In this document: positions 52,690 through 63,112 of the stretch, one piece after another | How the letters are laid out: every line of letters starts with the position of its first letter | Numbering within the stretch: position 1 is the stretch's first letter | The notes under the pieces: generated by a model | What the model was told of the DNA's origin: nothing | Databases searched by the model: none | What the model saw: the letters and a program-made list of their open reading frames with translations, nothing else | Position numbers and translations under genes: made by a program | From: Flavobacteriaceae bacterium R38 | GTDB lineage: Bacteria > Bacteroidota > Bacteroidia > Flavobacteriales > Flavobacteriaceae | Assembly: GCA_009901575.1 (NCBI GenBank) | Contig: WXYP01000002.1 | Span: 620,001-684,000 of the forward strand | Reading direction: 5' to 3' | DNA length: 64,000 nucleotides

Positions 52690-54795
52690 ATGAGTTCTAA
52701 TGTATTGCAAACTCCAATCGATTATTTAAAAGGGGTTGGCCCTAATCGGGCCGACTTGCTTAGATCTGAGCTTGGAATACATCTTTACCAGGATTTACTG
52801 CACTTTTTTCCAAACAGATATATTGATAAAACACAGTATTACAAAATTAATCAACTACAACGCAATAATGCTGATGTACAAATTGTAGGGAAAATAGTCC
52901 ATATCAAAACTGTTGCTCAACAAAAAGGGAAAAGGTTGGTTGCCAAATTTGTAGATGATACAGGAGAAATGGAATTGGTTTGGTTTAGAGGGCAAAAATG
53001 GATTAAAGAAAACCTGAAAATCAATGTTCCCTATGTAATTTTTGGGAAATGCAACTGGTTTGGAAACAGTTTTTCTATGCCACACCCCGAAATGGAACTA
53101 CTTACAGACCATAAGAAAAGCTTGCGAACTGCTATGCAGGCAGTATACCCATCCACAGAAAAGCTTTCCAATAAAGGCATCACAAATCGTGTGATCATCA
53201 AGTTAATGCAACAATTGTTTATTGAGACAAAAGGACGTTTTTTTGATACCCTCTCTGCCCCCATTTTATCAGAACTTAAACTGATTTCAAAAAGTGAAGC
53301 GTTATTCAATATTCATTTCCCTAAAAATCAGGAACTCTTAGCCAAGGCGCAGTTCCGTTTAAAATTTGAAGAGCTTTTCTACATACAATTACAACTCATT
53401 TCAAAAAACTTAATCCGAAAGCGTAAAATCAAGGGGTTTCCCTTTAATGAAGTAGGGAATTATTTTAATGATTTTTTTAAAAATCATTTACCTTTTGATT
53501 TAACTACAGCTCAAAAACGGGTAATTAAAGAGATTCGTAATGATTTAGGTACGAGTGCCCAAATGAATCGGCTATTACAAGGGGATGTAGGTTCCGGAAA
53601 AACTATTGTAGGTTTAATGAGTATGCTTCTGGCTATAGATAATGGATTTCAGGCCTGTATTATGGCACCTACTGAAATCCTGGCTATACAACATTTTAAT
53701 GGTATCAAAGATTTGGTCAAAGACCTCAACATAAATGTATCGTTACTAACAGGTTCTACGAAAACTGCACAGCGGAGGATAATTCACGAAGATTTAGAGC
53801 ATGGGGATCTGCACATATTGATTGGCACACATGCTTTATTGGAGGATAAGGTAAAATTCAAAAACCTTGGATTGGCCATTATAGATGAACAACATCGGTT
53901 TGGAGTTGCACAACGTGCTAAACTATGGCATAAGAATACCATACCTCCTCATATTTTGGTAATGACTGCTACTCCAATTCCGAGAACACTCGCTATGAGT
54001 CTTTATGGGGATTTAGATATCTCTGTGATTGACGAGCTACCTCCAGGCAGAAAAGCTATAAAAACAGTACATCGATATGATGCTAACCGACTAAAAGTGT
54101 TTAAATTTCTAAAAGATGAAATTCAAAAAGGAAGGCAGGTTTACATTGTTTATCCGCTTATACAGGAATCTGAAAAAATGGATTATAAAGATTTAATGGA
54201 TGGTTATGAAAGTATAGCACGTGAATTTCCTTTACCTGAATATCAGATTTCTATTGTTCATGGAAAAATGAAACCTGCCGATAAGGATTATGAAATGAAT
54301 CGGTTCATAAAAGGTGAAACACAAATCATGGTCGCGACCACAGTTATTGAAGTTGGGGTTAACGTACCTAATGCATCGGTAATGATTATTGAAAGTGCCG
54401 AACGCTTCGGATTATCTCAGTTACACCAGTTGAGAGGGCGTGTAGGGCGTGGAGCCGAGCAAAGTTACTGTATCTTAATGACTAGTCATAAACTTTCAAA
54501 TGATTCTAAAACCCGCCTTGAAACTATGGTGCGCACTAATGACGGATTTGAAATTGCAGAAGTAGATTTAAAACTTCGAGGTCCGGGAGATATTATGGGA
54601 ACACAACAAAGTGGAGTTTTAAACCTGCGGATAGCCGATTTGGTTAAAGACAATGAAATTCTTAAGGTAGCACGTTCTTATGCTGTTAAGACATTAAAAG
54701 AAGACCCTGCTTTACAAAAAGAAGAAAATAAAATACTCCGGTATATTCATCTCCAATTGATGAAAAATAAAAATATCTGGAATTATATAAGTTAA
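52690..54795 (+). CDS. recG: ATP-dependent DNA helicase RecG
   Basis: A 701-residue RecG. The N-terminal wedge/OB domain starts with PIDYLKGVGPNRADLL and holds NNADVQIVGKIVHI. Helicase motifs follow: QGDVGSGKTIVGLM, APTEILAIQHF, LIGTHALLEDKVKF, IDEQHRFGVAQR, MTATPIPRTLA, TTVIEVGVNVPNASVMIIE and QLRGRVGRGAEQSYC. The C-terminal TRG-like segment LKLRGPGDIMGTQQSG is present. RecG remodels stalled replication forks and Holliday junctions. The -7-like box TATCTTCG at 52678-52685 is only 4 nt before the ATG, so the mRNA may be leaderless or nearly so. Confidence 0.95.
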   Translation: MSSNVLQTPIDYLKGVGPNRADLLRSELGIHLYQDLLHFFPNRYIDKTQYYKINQLQRNNADVQIVGKIVHIKTVAQQKGKRLVAKFVDDTGEMELVWFRGQKWIKENLKINVPYVIFGKCNWFGNSFSMPHPEMELLTDHKKSLRTAMQAVYPSTEKLSNKGITNRVIIKLMQQLFIETKGRFFDTLSAPILSELKLISKSEALFNIHFPKNQELLAKAQFRLKFEELFYIQLQLISKNLIRKRKIKGFPFNEVGNYFNDFFKNHLPFDLTTAQKRVIKEIRNDLGTSAQMNRLLQGDVGSGKTIVGLMSMLLAIDNGFQACIMAPTEILAIQHFNGIKDLVKDLNINVSLLTGSTKTAQRRIIHEDLEHGDLHILIGTHALLEDKVKFKNLGLAIIDEQHRFGVAQRAKLWHKNTIPPHILVMTATPIPRTLAMSLYGDLDISVIDELPPGRKAIKTVHRYDANRLKVFKFLKDEIQKGRQVYIVYPLIQESEKMDYKDLMDGYESIAREFPLPEYQISIVHGKMKPADKDYEMNRFIKGETQIMVATTVIEVGVNVPNASVMIIESAERFGLSQLHQLRGRVGRGAEQSYCILMTSHKLSNDSKTRLETMVRTNDGFEIAEVDLKLRGPGDIMGTQQSGVLNLRIADLVKDNEILKVARSYAVKTLKEDPALQKEENKILRYIHLQLMKNKNIWNYIS

Positions 54796-54805
54796 ATAGT
54801 TTTTT

Positions 54806-55660
54806 ATGAGATTATTATCTGCTTTTTGCTGTTTGTTTCTTTTGTTTTCATGTGAAAATCAAAAAAATAAAATTATTGAACCTAAGGTTAAAAATAATGT
54901 AGTTGACGTTCCAATAATCATAAAACAACAACAACCAAAAAAAGTAGAAGAAAGAATTCAAATAACTGATAGTCTGATTAAAGAAATGATTTCTGATGAT
55001 ACTGTTTATTTAAATTTACCTAAGGATACTATTATAAATGATATTTCTGTTTTGTTTTATAATATAACTGAAGAATACTTCTATAAACTTATAAAGAATA
55101 AATATGTTGATAATTCCCCTTTTGAATTAGAAAGAGAAAATTTCATTCAGAAAAAAGATAGCTGTTACATTATCTCACTCAAAAATCTTAAAAAAGATAC
55201 TTTATGTGATGTTACTTATCTACATGCAGAAACAGACCACAGAGAATGGAAGTTCAAAAAGTATTGGAAAGAGTATGATTTAATAGCGTATACTTCATTT
55301 TTTTATGAAGCAAATGGTTACCTGATAAAAAGTTTGTCCAATGGACAAGAATATTGGACATTTCAAATTCCTCAAAAATCTCCTTCTAAAAATCGTTTTG
55401 TTGCCAGTTCAATTGATTATGTCCATGAGGCAAATGGTATTCAATTTTTTGAATATCAAAATGATTCTATTAATTTAAATTTAGAGTTTGTATTTGATAC
55501 TTGGGGACCTACTGATACATTTTGGTACGATGATGATCATATTTTATTCATAAGAACACAATGGGATATACATGATCAAGATCTCTGGAATGAAACAAAG
55601 GAGCAGGTAAAATCAATAAAAGATGAATATACCTTAATGAAAATTATCGAGAGAGAATAA
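54806..55660 (+). CDS. Lipoprotein of unknown function
   Basis: A 284-residue predicted lipoprotein (signal with lipobox LFSC) 10 nt after the recG stop, so probably co-transcribed with it. The mature part is rich in Lys, Asp, Tyr and Trp and looks beta-rich (YWTFQIPQKSPSKNRFVAS, FDTWGPTDTFWYDDDHILFI). I recognise no family. The proximity to recG is likely positional only. It is followed by the nested inverted repeat at 55661-55763. Confidence 0.75.
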   Translation: MRLLSAFCCLFLLFSCENQKNKIIEPKVKNNVVDVPIIIKQQQPKKVEERIQITDSLIKEMISDDTVYLNLPKDTIINDISVLFYNITEEYFYKLIKNKYVDNSPFELERENFIQKKDSCYIISLKNLKKDTLCDVTYLHAETDHREWKFKKYWKEYDLIAYTSFFYEANGYLIKSLSNGQEYWTFQIPQKSPSKNRFVASSIDYVHEANGIQFFEYQNDSINLNLEFVFDTWGPTDTFWYDDDHILFIRTQWDIHDQDLWNETKEQVKSIKDEYTLMKIIERE

Positions 55661-55763
55661 GAAGAAGTTATCCCGAAAAGCTTATGTTTCAGTTAGACTA
55701 ACAAAATTTTTCACTCAAAATGAAAAGCTGAAACAAATTCGTTACTTTCCGGAATAACTCTTC
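55661..55763. terminator. Nested inverted repeat between convergent genes
   Basis: Three sets of arms are nested: an imperfect outer pair (GAAGAAGTTATCCCGAAAAG 55661-55680 with CTTTCCGGAATAACTCTTC 55745-55763), GTTTCAG (55686-55692) with CTGAAAC (55728-55734), and TTTTCA (55708-55713) with TGAAAA (55721-55726). It fills the whole gap between two convergent genes and probably ends both transcripts. Confidence 0.65.
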
Positions 55764-55774
55764 TATTTACCTTA

Positions 55775-58700
55775 TCACAACCTCCTCCTGTTATCGTCAG
55801 AGTTGGTGTCAATCAATTTATTATATGGATCTACTCCTACTTCTACAGGTTTTTTATCTACAATAATTTCAAAATCATTTTTAATATCAGTGATTTTTAC
55901 TTTTTGTAAATATAATACCTCTTCTACCCCTGTATCTTTATTCTTCTCTCCAAAAATTCCAACTTCAATATAATCTGCTAAAGGCAATGACTTAATAGCC
56001 CTGGTTTTTCCCTCAGGAGTATATGACAAGCTATCTCCTTCTATATTCTTATAGATTGATTTACCTTTCTCATTAGATCTGTATTTAGCGATTTGAGCAC
56101 TTATATTTACTTTGTATTTCTCGTTTGACATTTCTTCATAAGAAGCATCAGTAATTTTATTCTTATACAAGGTTATGGTCTCAAACATATCTTTTACCAA
56201 ATACTTTAAAGAATCTGGAGTCACAGCTTTAATATCGGATACAAATTCTGTTGAAACCGGATAAGGAGCTCCTTTAAACTGGTATTTTTCAGCAAATCTT
56301 TTAACAACGTCGTTAAATTTTTTCTCTCCCAAATAATCACTCATGGCATAAAGTACCAGAGATCCTTTTTGATAATGAATATACTGTTGATTTTCATTAT
56401 ACATTAAAGGATTTTCCTTTATTTGTTCTATAGTTCTACCAAAAAGATACCCATCCATTGCATCTTTTAGGAATTTTCGCATCTGCCCTTTCCCGTTGGT
56501 TTTTTCCAATACTTTTAGCGAACTGTATTCAGACAAACTTTCTGATAATAAAGTAGCTCCTTTTGCTTCTGCTCCAATAACCTGGTGTGCCCACCACTGG
56601 TGTGCAAGTTCATGAGCAGTCACACTAAACGGATAATCTACCGCATCCTGGTCTGTATCATCAACATCTGCTATAAATCCTATAGCTTCACTAAATGGAA
56701 TGGTGTTCGGGAATGCTTGTGCAAATCCTCCTCCTGTTCTTGGGAACTCTATGATACGTGCCTGCCTGTGTTGATATGGAGTATAATTATCATTAAAATA
56801 ATCCAAACCTTCTTTTAGACCTTTCATCATTCTGTCTACATTATACTCATGATCAGGGTGATAGTAAATTTCTAATTTAACGCCATCATGTACATCGCGT
56901 TTCACCTTATAACGTCCACTTAAAAAAGCATAGAAGTTCAATATTTTACTATCCATTTTATAATGGAAATACTTTCTGCCATTCTCTGTCCACTCTTTTT
57001 GTAAATATCCTGGAGCTATAGCAATCTGATCTTCAGAAGTACTCACAGTAGCTTCAAAATCAATCCAATCACTATTTCCTCCAATATAATTATTATCTCT
57101 GGCGCCCGGAGCATCAGGAGCAGGTAACCTATCTTTAGGTGGCAGATTATATCTTTTGCGTATCTGCGGATTTCTTATCTCACCTTGCTCACTATATCCT
57201 ATAGACGGGAAAATAAAATTATTAATAAATGTTCCATTATCTACTACCGGAGAGTTATTGTCAAAAAATGTATTAGGTCTATTATGAGTTGTAAATTTCA
57301 TAATAAGCGTATCTCCCGGTTGTAAAGGTTTTTTAAACTGATACATCCGATAATCATAATCTTCATTATCATAAACTACCTCTGTAGCTCTATCCAATTC
57401 AATAGTGGTTGGCCTATTGGGGTAATTTACATGTAAAGTATCTATTACCGTTTCCGTTTGATTCACTAAAGTATATGTGGCCCCAGCTTTGAAGTCTCTT
57501 GATTTTGGAAAAATATCCATAAATGTATTTACAGCAACGAGCCTTGGTTGAGGTATTTTATTAAATTTACTCAGCTCTTTTTCATAGTTAACCGAAAATT
57601 CTTCCCGTTCTTTCCCAGTAATACGTTCATTATCTACATTGTTCACTTTCCATATGTAACCACCAATAGCTGCAAAACCTAGTAAACTTATAATGGTTGT
57701 TCCTATCAACGTTTTTGTAAAACGTTCTTTTGCAAAAGAAAAGCGTTCTTTTATGTTCGATCCCATTCCTCTGCGATAGAAAACTATAGCTAAGACAAAT
57801 AAAACAACACCCAGTAAAATCCAGTATAATCTATACGTAAAATATCTTGGCAGGCCACTTCCATAACCATTCATGTCACTAGGGCTAGGAGATCCCGCTC
57901 CTTGATTAAAAATGAATTGACCTTGTTCAACACCTAGTGCTTCTAATAATGCCGGTAATCCTAGAGCCATCAATAATAAAGTGAAAAGCCCCAACCATTT
58001 ATTTTTGATTAGTGAATGGATTAATAGTGACATCAATATCCAGGGAACAAAATTCCATATATTAATTACATATAAATCTATTAAATACAATGGAAGTTCA
58101 AATTCAAAGAAACCATTAAATATCTGAATAGACATACCGCTTAGAATCACGATAAGCAGAACAGCTACTACCATCACCAGAACAGCTGTAAGCTTAGACA
58201 GCAAAAACACCCAGTTTTTAGTAGGGGTAGTATCAACCAATTGATTGATATGAACTGTTTTGGCCCTATTCATAACCAATCCAGTGTACAGGAATATCAA
58301 TAAATATGCAAAATTTCTAAAAATACCTCCTGCAAACTGAAGCATCACCCATGTTTTTGGTAAAATATCTGTCCCGTATTGTTGGCCAGTAATTAACATG
58401 GTCAATAAAGAGAGTGCAAAGGCAATAGAAGTTATGATGATAAAAGGCCATCCTTTTATTATATACGCAATATCCGACTTTGCTATAATCCAGGAAGTTT
58501 TAAGCTGCCCAAAGAAAGAAAAATCATGATTAACGTTTGGCATCACCACTTTTTGTATGGTACCAAAATTCTTTTTGATTACTCTATGTGCATTTGATTT
58601 AAATTTAAAAAGAGTTATACTGGAAGCTGTTTGTGAAAAATTGAACGCAAATAGTACACTAAAAAATACGGTAAGTGCAATACCAAACCATATTAAACGA

Positions 58701-59437
58701 TTGTACAATAATGTTCCTTTTACAGGAATAAGCTGTGTACTCTGCTCTTCCGGAGTCCAGTACCTGATTTGGTTATAGGTAGCACTATCTCCTGTAGGTT
58801 CCAATAACTCTATCCAATAAGTATCATCTAAATTTGGTAAACTTGTTTGTGCTGCAAATTGAAGAATAATCATGATCAGAACAAACATAAACCCGATGTT
58901 AATGTTTCTTATAAATGCAGTTATTGCAAATACAATAGCCCCATAAAAGAATACATTAGGAATAATGTATACTAAAAATGGCTGTAAATAATTCATCAAC
59001 TTAAAAGGTCCTACCAACTCTTCATTAGCACCCGGTAAATAAAAACCTAAAGTTAATCCAAGAACACTTGCTAAGATTATGAACAATGTCATTAACATTC
59101 CGGCGCTAAATTTCGCCAATAAGTAATTTAATTTTGTCAGCGGATAAGAATATAAAACATGGTGCATGTTATTCTTAAAGTCACGATTTATGGTCCCCCC
59201 TATAATGGATGGAATCAATAAATAAGTAAAAATGGCAAATATGCCTAATAATCCATAAATACCAACCGCACTATTCAATTTAATGGCACTGGTAACCGTT
59301 ACGTTATCACTGTCAAAAACGCCTACTGCCTGAGCAGACAGCAAAAGTGATAATATAAAAAATATACCTCCGTATATGTAAAAAAGCGGTTTCTTAAACC
59401 ACGTTTTTACCTCGTGTAAAAATATCGTTAAAAACAT
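55775..59437 (-). CDS. ABC transporter permease fused to M1-family aminopeptidase
   Basis: A 1220-residue fusion protein. The first ~600 residues hold about a dozen membrane helices in two permease-like blocks of the ABC-2 type. The C-terminal ~600 residues are an M1 gluzincin domain with HELAHQWWAHQ (His942, Glu943, His946) and a downstream acid in LLSESLSEYSS. The peptidase faces the periplasm. This fusion is recurrent in Bacteroidota, always beside an ATPase gene as here (2-nt gap to the ATP-binding subunit). The substrate and the reason for fusing export and peptidase activities are unknown. Confidence 0.92.
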   Translation of the reverse strand: MFLTIFLHEVKTWFKKPLFYIYGGIFFILSLLLSAQAVGVFDSDNVTVTSAIKLNSAVGIYGLLGIFAIFTYLLIPSIIGGTINRDFKNNMHHVLYSYPLTKLNYLLAKFSAGMLMTLFIILASVLGLTLGFYLPGANEELVGPFKLMNYLQPFLVYIIPNVFFYGAIVFAITAFIRNINIGFMFVLIMIILQFAAQTSLPNLDDTYWIELLEPTGDSATYNQIRYWTPEEQSTQLIPVKGTLLYNRLIWFGIALTVFFSVLFAFNFSQTASSITLFKFKSNAHRVIKKNFGTIQKVVMPNVNHDFSFFGQLKTSWIIAKSDIAYIIKGWPFIIITSIAFALSLLTMLITGQQYGTDILPKTWVMLQFAGGIFRNFAYLLIFLYTGLVMNRAKTVHINQLVDTTPTKNWVFLLSKLTAVLVMVVAVLLIVILSGMSIQIFNGFFEFELPLYLIDLYVINIWNFVPWILMSLLIHSLIKNKWLGLFTLLLMALGLPALLEALGVEQGQFIFNQGAGSPSPSDMNGYGSGLPRYFTYRLYWILLGVVLFVLAIVFYRRGMGSNIKERFSFAKERFTKTLIGTTIISLLGFAAIGGYIWKVNNVDNERITGKEREEFSVNYEKELSKFNKIPQPRLVAVNTFMDIFPKSRDFKAGATYTLVNQTETVIDTLHVNYPNRPTTIELDRATEVVYDNEDYDYRMYQFKKPLQPGDTLIMKFTTHNRPNTFFDNNSPVVDNGTFINNFIFPSIGYSEQGEIRNPQIRKRYNLPPKDRLPAPDAPGARDNNYIGGNSDWIDFEATVSTSEDQIAIAPGYLQKEWTENGRKYFHYKMDSKILNFYAFLSGRYKVKRDVHDGVKLEIYYHPDHEYNVDRMMKGLKEGLDYFNDNYTPYQHRQARIIEFPRTGGGFAQAFPNTIPFSEAIGFIADVDDTDQDAVDYPFSVTAHELAHQWWAHQVIGAEAKGATLLSESLSEYSSLKVLEKTNGKGQMRKFLKDAMDGYLFGRTIEQIKENPLMYNENQQYIHYQKGSLVLYAMSDYLGEKKFNDVVKRFAEKYQFKGAPYPVSTEFVSDIKAVTPDSLKYLVKDMFETITLYKNKITDASYEEMSNEKYKVNISAQIAKYRSNEKGKSIYKNIEGDSLSYTPEGKTRAIKSLPLADYIEVGIFGEKNKDTGVEEVLYLQKVKITDIKNDFEIIVDKKPVEVGVDPYNKLIDTNSDDNRRRL

Positions 59438-59439
59438 GA

Positions 59440-60339
59440 TTAAACAGCTTCAGATTCGGTTATAAGTTTATCGTTACTCAATGTTGTAAAGTAAACATCT
59501 TCGAGAGTGGGGAGAGTTTTTGTAAAAATAGCTCCGGGAGATTCTTCTCCATACACACGTACATTGAGCATATTATCTTCATTATAACTTGAAGAGATCA
59601 CGTTGTATTCTTTCTGTATTTGTTCTATTTGATCACGTTCTATGGTTGTTTGCCAGATTTTATCAGACAAAGATGCTGTCATTTGTTTTGGTGTATCCTG
59701 TGCCAGGATTTTACCACCATTGAGTATGGCCATATCTGTACACAATTCTTTTACATCGTCTACAATATGGGTAGAAAAGATAACAATATTATTTGTTCCA
59801 ATCTCTCTTAATACATTTAAAAACCGATGCCTTTCTGCAGGGTCTAACCCTGCTGTAGGTTCATCTACTATGATTAATTCAGGATTATTTAATAATAACT
59901 GTGCAATTCCAAAGCGCTGTTTCATCCCACCAGAATATCCGGCAACATTTTTATTTCTTACCTCATACAGATTAGTAAGTTCCAGGGCCTTTTCAACGAT
60001 TTCATTTCGTTCCTTTTTATCAGTTATTCCTTTTAAGCTGGCAAAATAATGTAACAAATCGTTTGCACTCATTTTAGGATATACACCAAATTCCTGTGGT
60101 AAATACCCTAAAACTTTCCTAAACTCAATTTTATCATTAAGTACATCTATATCATTGAAGTTAATTGCTCCTGAATCGGGACTTTGTAATGTAGCAATAG
60201 TCCTCATTAAAGTTGATTTACCGGCACCATTGGGCCCTAACAATCCGAACATTCCTGTTCCTATTTCAAGATTCAAGTTGTCAATAGCTTTTACACCATT
60301 TTTATAAGTTTTGGTTAAATTTTCAATCGTTAATCTCAT
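59440..60339 (-). CDS. ABC transporter ATP-binding protein
   Basis: A 299-residue nucleotide-binding subunit. Motifs: Walker A GPNGAGKST, Q-loop LPQEFGVYP, signature YSGGMKQR, Walker B LIIVDEPTAGLD and the switch histidine in FSTHIVDD. I prefer the Met at 60339 (MRLTIENLTKTY); an in-frame ATG at 60363 adds eight atypical residues. A C-terminal extension (about 215-299) is typical of ABC-2 exporters. It is encoded 2 nt before the permease/peptidase fusion and drives it. Confidence 0.93.
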   Translation of the reverse strand: MRLTIENLTKTYKNGVKAIDNLNLEIGTGMFGLLGPNGAGKSTLMRTIATLQSPDSGAINFNDIDVLNDKIEFRKVLGYLPQEFGVYPKMSANDLLHYFASLKGITDKKERNEIVEKALELTNLYEVRNKNVAGYSGGMKQRFGIAQLLLNNPELIIVDEPTAGLDPAERHRFLNVLREIGTNNIVIFSTHIVDDVKELCTDMAILNGGKILAQDTPKQMTASLSDKIWQTTIERDQIEQIQKEYNVISSSYNEDNMLNVRVYGEESPGAIFTKTLPTLEDVYFTTLSNDKLITESEAV

Positions 60340-60414
60340 CGTGTAGTAGTGTTTATTTTCCATTAGTACTACCAGACTACTATTTGTTACAAAAACATAA
60401 AACTATTTTAAAAC

Positions 60415-60446
60415 AAAAGGCCTGTTTCAAATGAAACAGGCCTTTT
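60415..60446. terminator. Symmetrical terminator after the DUF2911 gene
   Basis: AAAAGGCCTGTTTCA (60415-60429) pairs with TGAAACAGGCCTTTT (60432-60446). The stem is strong and has T-tracts both ways. It separates the DUF2911 gene from the ABC operon downstream on the minus strand. Confidence 0.9.
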
Positions 60447-60467
60447 ATAATTTAATATGATATGTGC

Positions 60468-61583
60468 TTAATTTGCAGTAATATCTTCTCCTTTTTTCAA
60501 CTTATCCAATTCCCCATTTAATCTTCCTTTAAATTGATTTGGAGCTTTCTCTAAAGATGTATTGATTGCTTTTATAGCACTCTTATAATTTCCGCTAGCT
60601 GAATATGCTCTTGCTAAAGCGTAATTTGATGGCCATGCTGCTTTAGAATTTTTCACATTCTTTTTAGCTACTGCTACTGCTTTAGCTGTTTCTTTTGCTG
60701 TAATTAATTGAGTAACCAAACCATATGTTTGTTGATTTGTAGCCAATGGTGCAGCCTTATCAATAATACTCAAAGCTTCTGCTTTTTTACCTTGTTGCAT
60801 TAAGATCTGAGCCTTTAAAGATAGGTTCGTATATGTTTCTTTACTAAAGAAATTACCTGCTATAGATGCATTTGTCCATTCTAATGCTTTATCTAAGTTT
60901 CCGGCACGAAATGCATATCCTGCAGCCTGATCCCATGTAGCTTGTTGAAATCCTTTTGGATTACGTAAATCATTCTCGATCCCTTTCATAACTATACTAT
61001 TTACATCTACTTCAATCTTAAAAGGAATTTCTTTTTTATCCCAATGTAACGTAGCCGTAGTACTGTTTGGAGTTACTGTGTTAAATTCATAAGTCAAGAT
61101 CTCTCTGCTATTATCTACATCTCTTGATTGTACAGTTGCACGTAATACATCTTCTTTTTCATCATAAAAGAAACTTCCCCAAGAGGTTGTATTAGTGGAC
61201 AATACGATTACTGCACTACCGTCTTCATTAGGAGCTACAAATAAGGCATATTTTCCAGCTTTTACATCTTTCCCTTCAAATTTTACATCATCTGTAAATT
61301 CGATAGTAGTATTGTAATCTGCACCTGCTCTCCATGGTGCTGGTCTACCTGCACCAAAATTAGAAGTATTAAATCCATATTGTACAATACCGCCCCAGAT
61401 TTCTCTTCCCCTCTTATACGGTCTGTTATAGTGGATGGTAATATCTGTGATCCCAACACGTTGAGTTACTTCTGCTTCCTGACTTGTAGCTGGTAATGTT
61501 AACTGTGCTTTTGTTTCTACCGAAAATAGAATAGCAGCTCCAGCCAGCATAGAAAAGATTGTGTTTTTTGTTGAAAATTTCAT
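60468..61583 (-). CDS. Exported DUF2911 protein with TPR-like C-terminus
   Basis: A 371-residue exported protein (signal peptide ending VETKAQ). The DUF2911 domain (about 30-200) has the marks DITIHYNRPYKRGREIWGG, VQYGFNTSNFGAGRPAPWRAGAD, KAGKYALFVAPNEDG and WGSFFYDEKEDVLR. The C-terminal part is a run of TPR-like helical pairs (AGYAFRAGNLDKALEWTNAS, YALARAYSASGNYKSAIKAI). DUF2911 proteins are abundant in Bacteroidota and have no assigned role to my knowledge. Single gene with a strong terminator. Confidence 0.9.
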   Translation of the reverse strand: MKFSTKNTIFSMLAGAAILFSVETKAQLTLPATSQEAEVTQRVGITDITIHYNRPYKRGREIWGGIVQYGFNTSNFGAGRPAPWRAGADYNTTIEFTDDVKFEGKDVKAGKYALFVAPNEDGSAVIVLSTNTTSWGSFFYDEKEDVLRATVQSRDVDNSREILTYEFNTVTPNSTTATLHWDKKEIPFKIEVDVNSIVMKGIENDLRNPKGFQQATWDQAAGYAFRAGNLDKALEWTNASIAGNFFSKETYTNLSLKAQILMQQGKKAEALSIIDKAAPLATNQQTYGLVTQLITAKETAKAVAVAKKNVKNSKAAWPSNYALARAYSASGNYKSAIKAINTSLEKAPNQFKGRLNGELDKLKKGEDITAN

Positions 61584-61728
61584 GATTGTAATTTTAAATT
61601 ATTTAGTTTGTGTTATGCGTATAGAAAGAAGACAATCCTTCTAAAAAAAGCTATCGCAAGATAAATTCAAAGAAGTATGATTTATGTTATAATATCGTTA
61701 AACTTTGAGGGAAATAAGATTACATAAA

Positions 61729-62943
61729 CTATTCACTTACAAGTAATTCTAAGAAATCTTCAAAATCTTTTTTAAATTCTATGTATTTATTACCCGTAGC
61801 CGGGCCGTTAAATCCGGTATGTATCTTTCTTACTTTTCCTTTTTTATCTATGTAAATTGATGTTGGATACGACAATACATGATTGAGCATTGGTAATTTT
61901 TCCTGAGCCTTTACTTTATCATCTGTTCCGTATTGAGCTAGAAGAATCGGATATGTTACCCCTGTTTTTTTCTGAAATCTTTTTATACTGTTAAACGCTT
62001 TCTCTTGTGTCTTAGCATATTCAAACGCAAGCCCCACAAATTCAACATTGTCAGGTTTTCTGTTTTTATAATAATCAACATAATATTTGGTTTCATCCAG
62101 GCAATTAGGACACCATGTTCCAAAAATTTGTACTACAACTACTTTATCTTTAAATATTTCATCTTCTAAAGAAATTATATCTCCGTTTACATTTGGGAAA
62201 TTAAAAGCTAATTTTTCATAACCTTCTTTTAGAAAGGTAAGAGAATCTGCATCTGGTAACTCATAATCGGCATTAATTTTAGCAACAAATGGTTCTCTAA
62301 AATGATTTCCTGAATAAAATGTTCCGTTGAGTGTAGTGTCAGTCACTTTTGCTTCAAATAAAAAAGCATGAGCTCCATCAAACGTAGATAATTTCAAAGA
62401 ATCTCCATCTACTACCCCTTCCAAATAGCGATAATCCCCTGTCGTAGTTCTGAATGTTCCCGTTACTTTATTTTTTTCCTGATTGAAAATTCCTTTTGCA
62501 ATGTATTCATCTCCCTCTATCCCCGGACTAAAAACGGTTTCCCAGTTTCCTGATATATCAACATTCGAATCTGAAGCTGCAACAAAGCGAGCATCATCAG
62601 ATAAATTTGCTGTAAAAGGAACTATACGGTCTAAAGAAGATTTAATAAACTCTCCCGAAATGCTTGTAGAAGTGTATGTTCCTTCTATGTACCCTTCAAA
62701 AACAGGCATTTTTATGAGTATTGAATCACCTTCTAAAGTAATCTCGTCTACTTCAATCTCTTCTTCAGCGTTAAATATCCTGATTGTTTGCGCTTCTGTT
62801 ACCTCAAAAACAAAAGGGAGGTATTTATTTTCTTCAACTTCTAGTTTTGCTTTCCATCTTCCGGTTTCTAATGTGATCTCGGTTACATTGTTTTTACAGG
62901 AAAAAAGCAATATCAATGTCAAAAATACAGTAGTAATACGCAT
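61729..62943 (-). CDS. TlpA/thioredoxin-family lipoprotein
   Basis: A 404-residue predicted lipoprotein (lipobox LFSC). The N-terminal two thirds is a beta-rich domain of the kind often found before Bacteroidota TlpA domains. The C-terminal ~150 residues form a thioredoxin-like fold with the redox motif GTWCPNC (Cys278 and Cys281) and the cis-proline segment LSYPTSIYIDKKGKVRKIHTG. It likely reduces or exchanges disulfides in the periplasm. Single gene, divergent from pheT. Confidence 0.9.
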   Translation of the reverse strand: MRITTVFLTLILLFSCKNNVTEITLETGRWKAKLEVEENKYLPFVFEVTEAQTIRIFNAEEEIEVDEITLEGDSILIKMPVFEGYIEGTYTSTSISGEFIKSSLDRIVPFTANLSDDARFVAASDSNVDISGNWETVFSPGIEGDEYIAKGIFNQEKNKVTGTFRTTTGDYRYLEGVVDGDSLKLSTFDGAHAFLFEAKVTDTTLNGTFYSGNHFREPFVAKINADYELPDADSLTFLKEGYEKLAFNFPNVNGDIISLEDEIFKDKVVVVQIFGTWCPNCLDETKYYVDYYKNRKPDNVEFVGLAFEYAKTQEKAFNSIKRFQKKTGVTYPILLAQYGTDDKVKAQEKLPMLNHVLSYPTSIYIDKKGKVRKIHTGFNGPATGNKYIEFKKDFEDFLELLVSE

Positions 62944-63032
62944 AATAATCGGGTGTTCTGATAATAATTAAGCTCCAAAATTACATCATAAAAATTAAAG
63001 TCACGAATGTTCACAAAGAGAGCCTATATTGT

Positions 63033-63040
63033 TATCTTTG
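63033..63040 (+). promoter_or_regulatory. -7 box of the pheT gene
   Basis: TATCTTTG matches TAnnTTTG, 72 nt before the ATG at 63113, implying a 5' leader of about 65 nt. Confidence 0.55.
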
Positions 63041-63112
63041 CGCTTCTGTTAAATTATTGAACATTTAAAATAACTGAAGGCTAATCAGTTTATTTATTAA
63101 TATTATATATCG

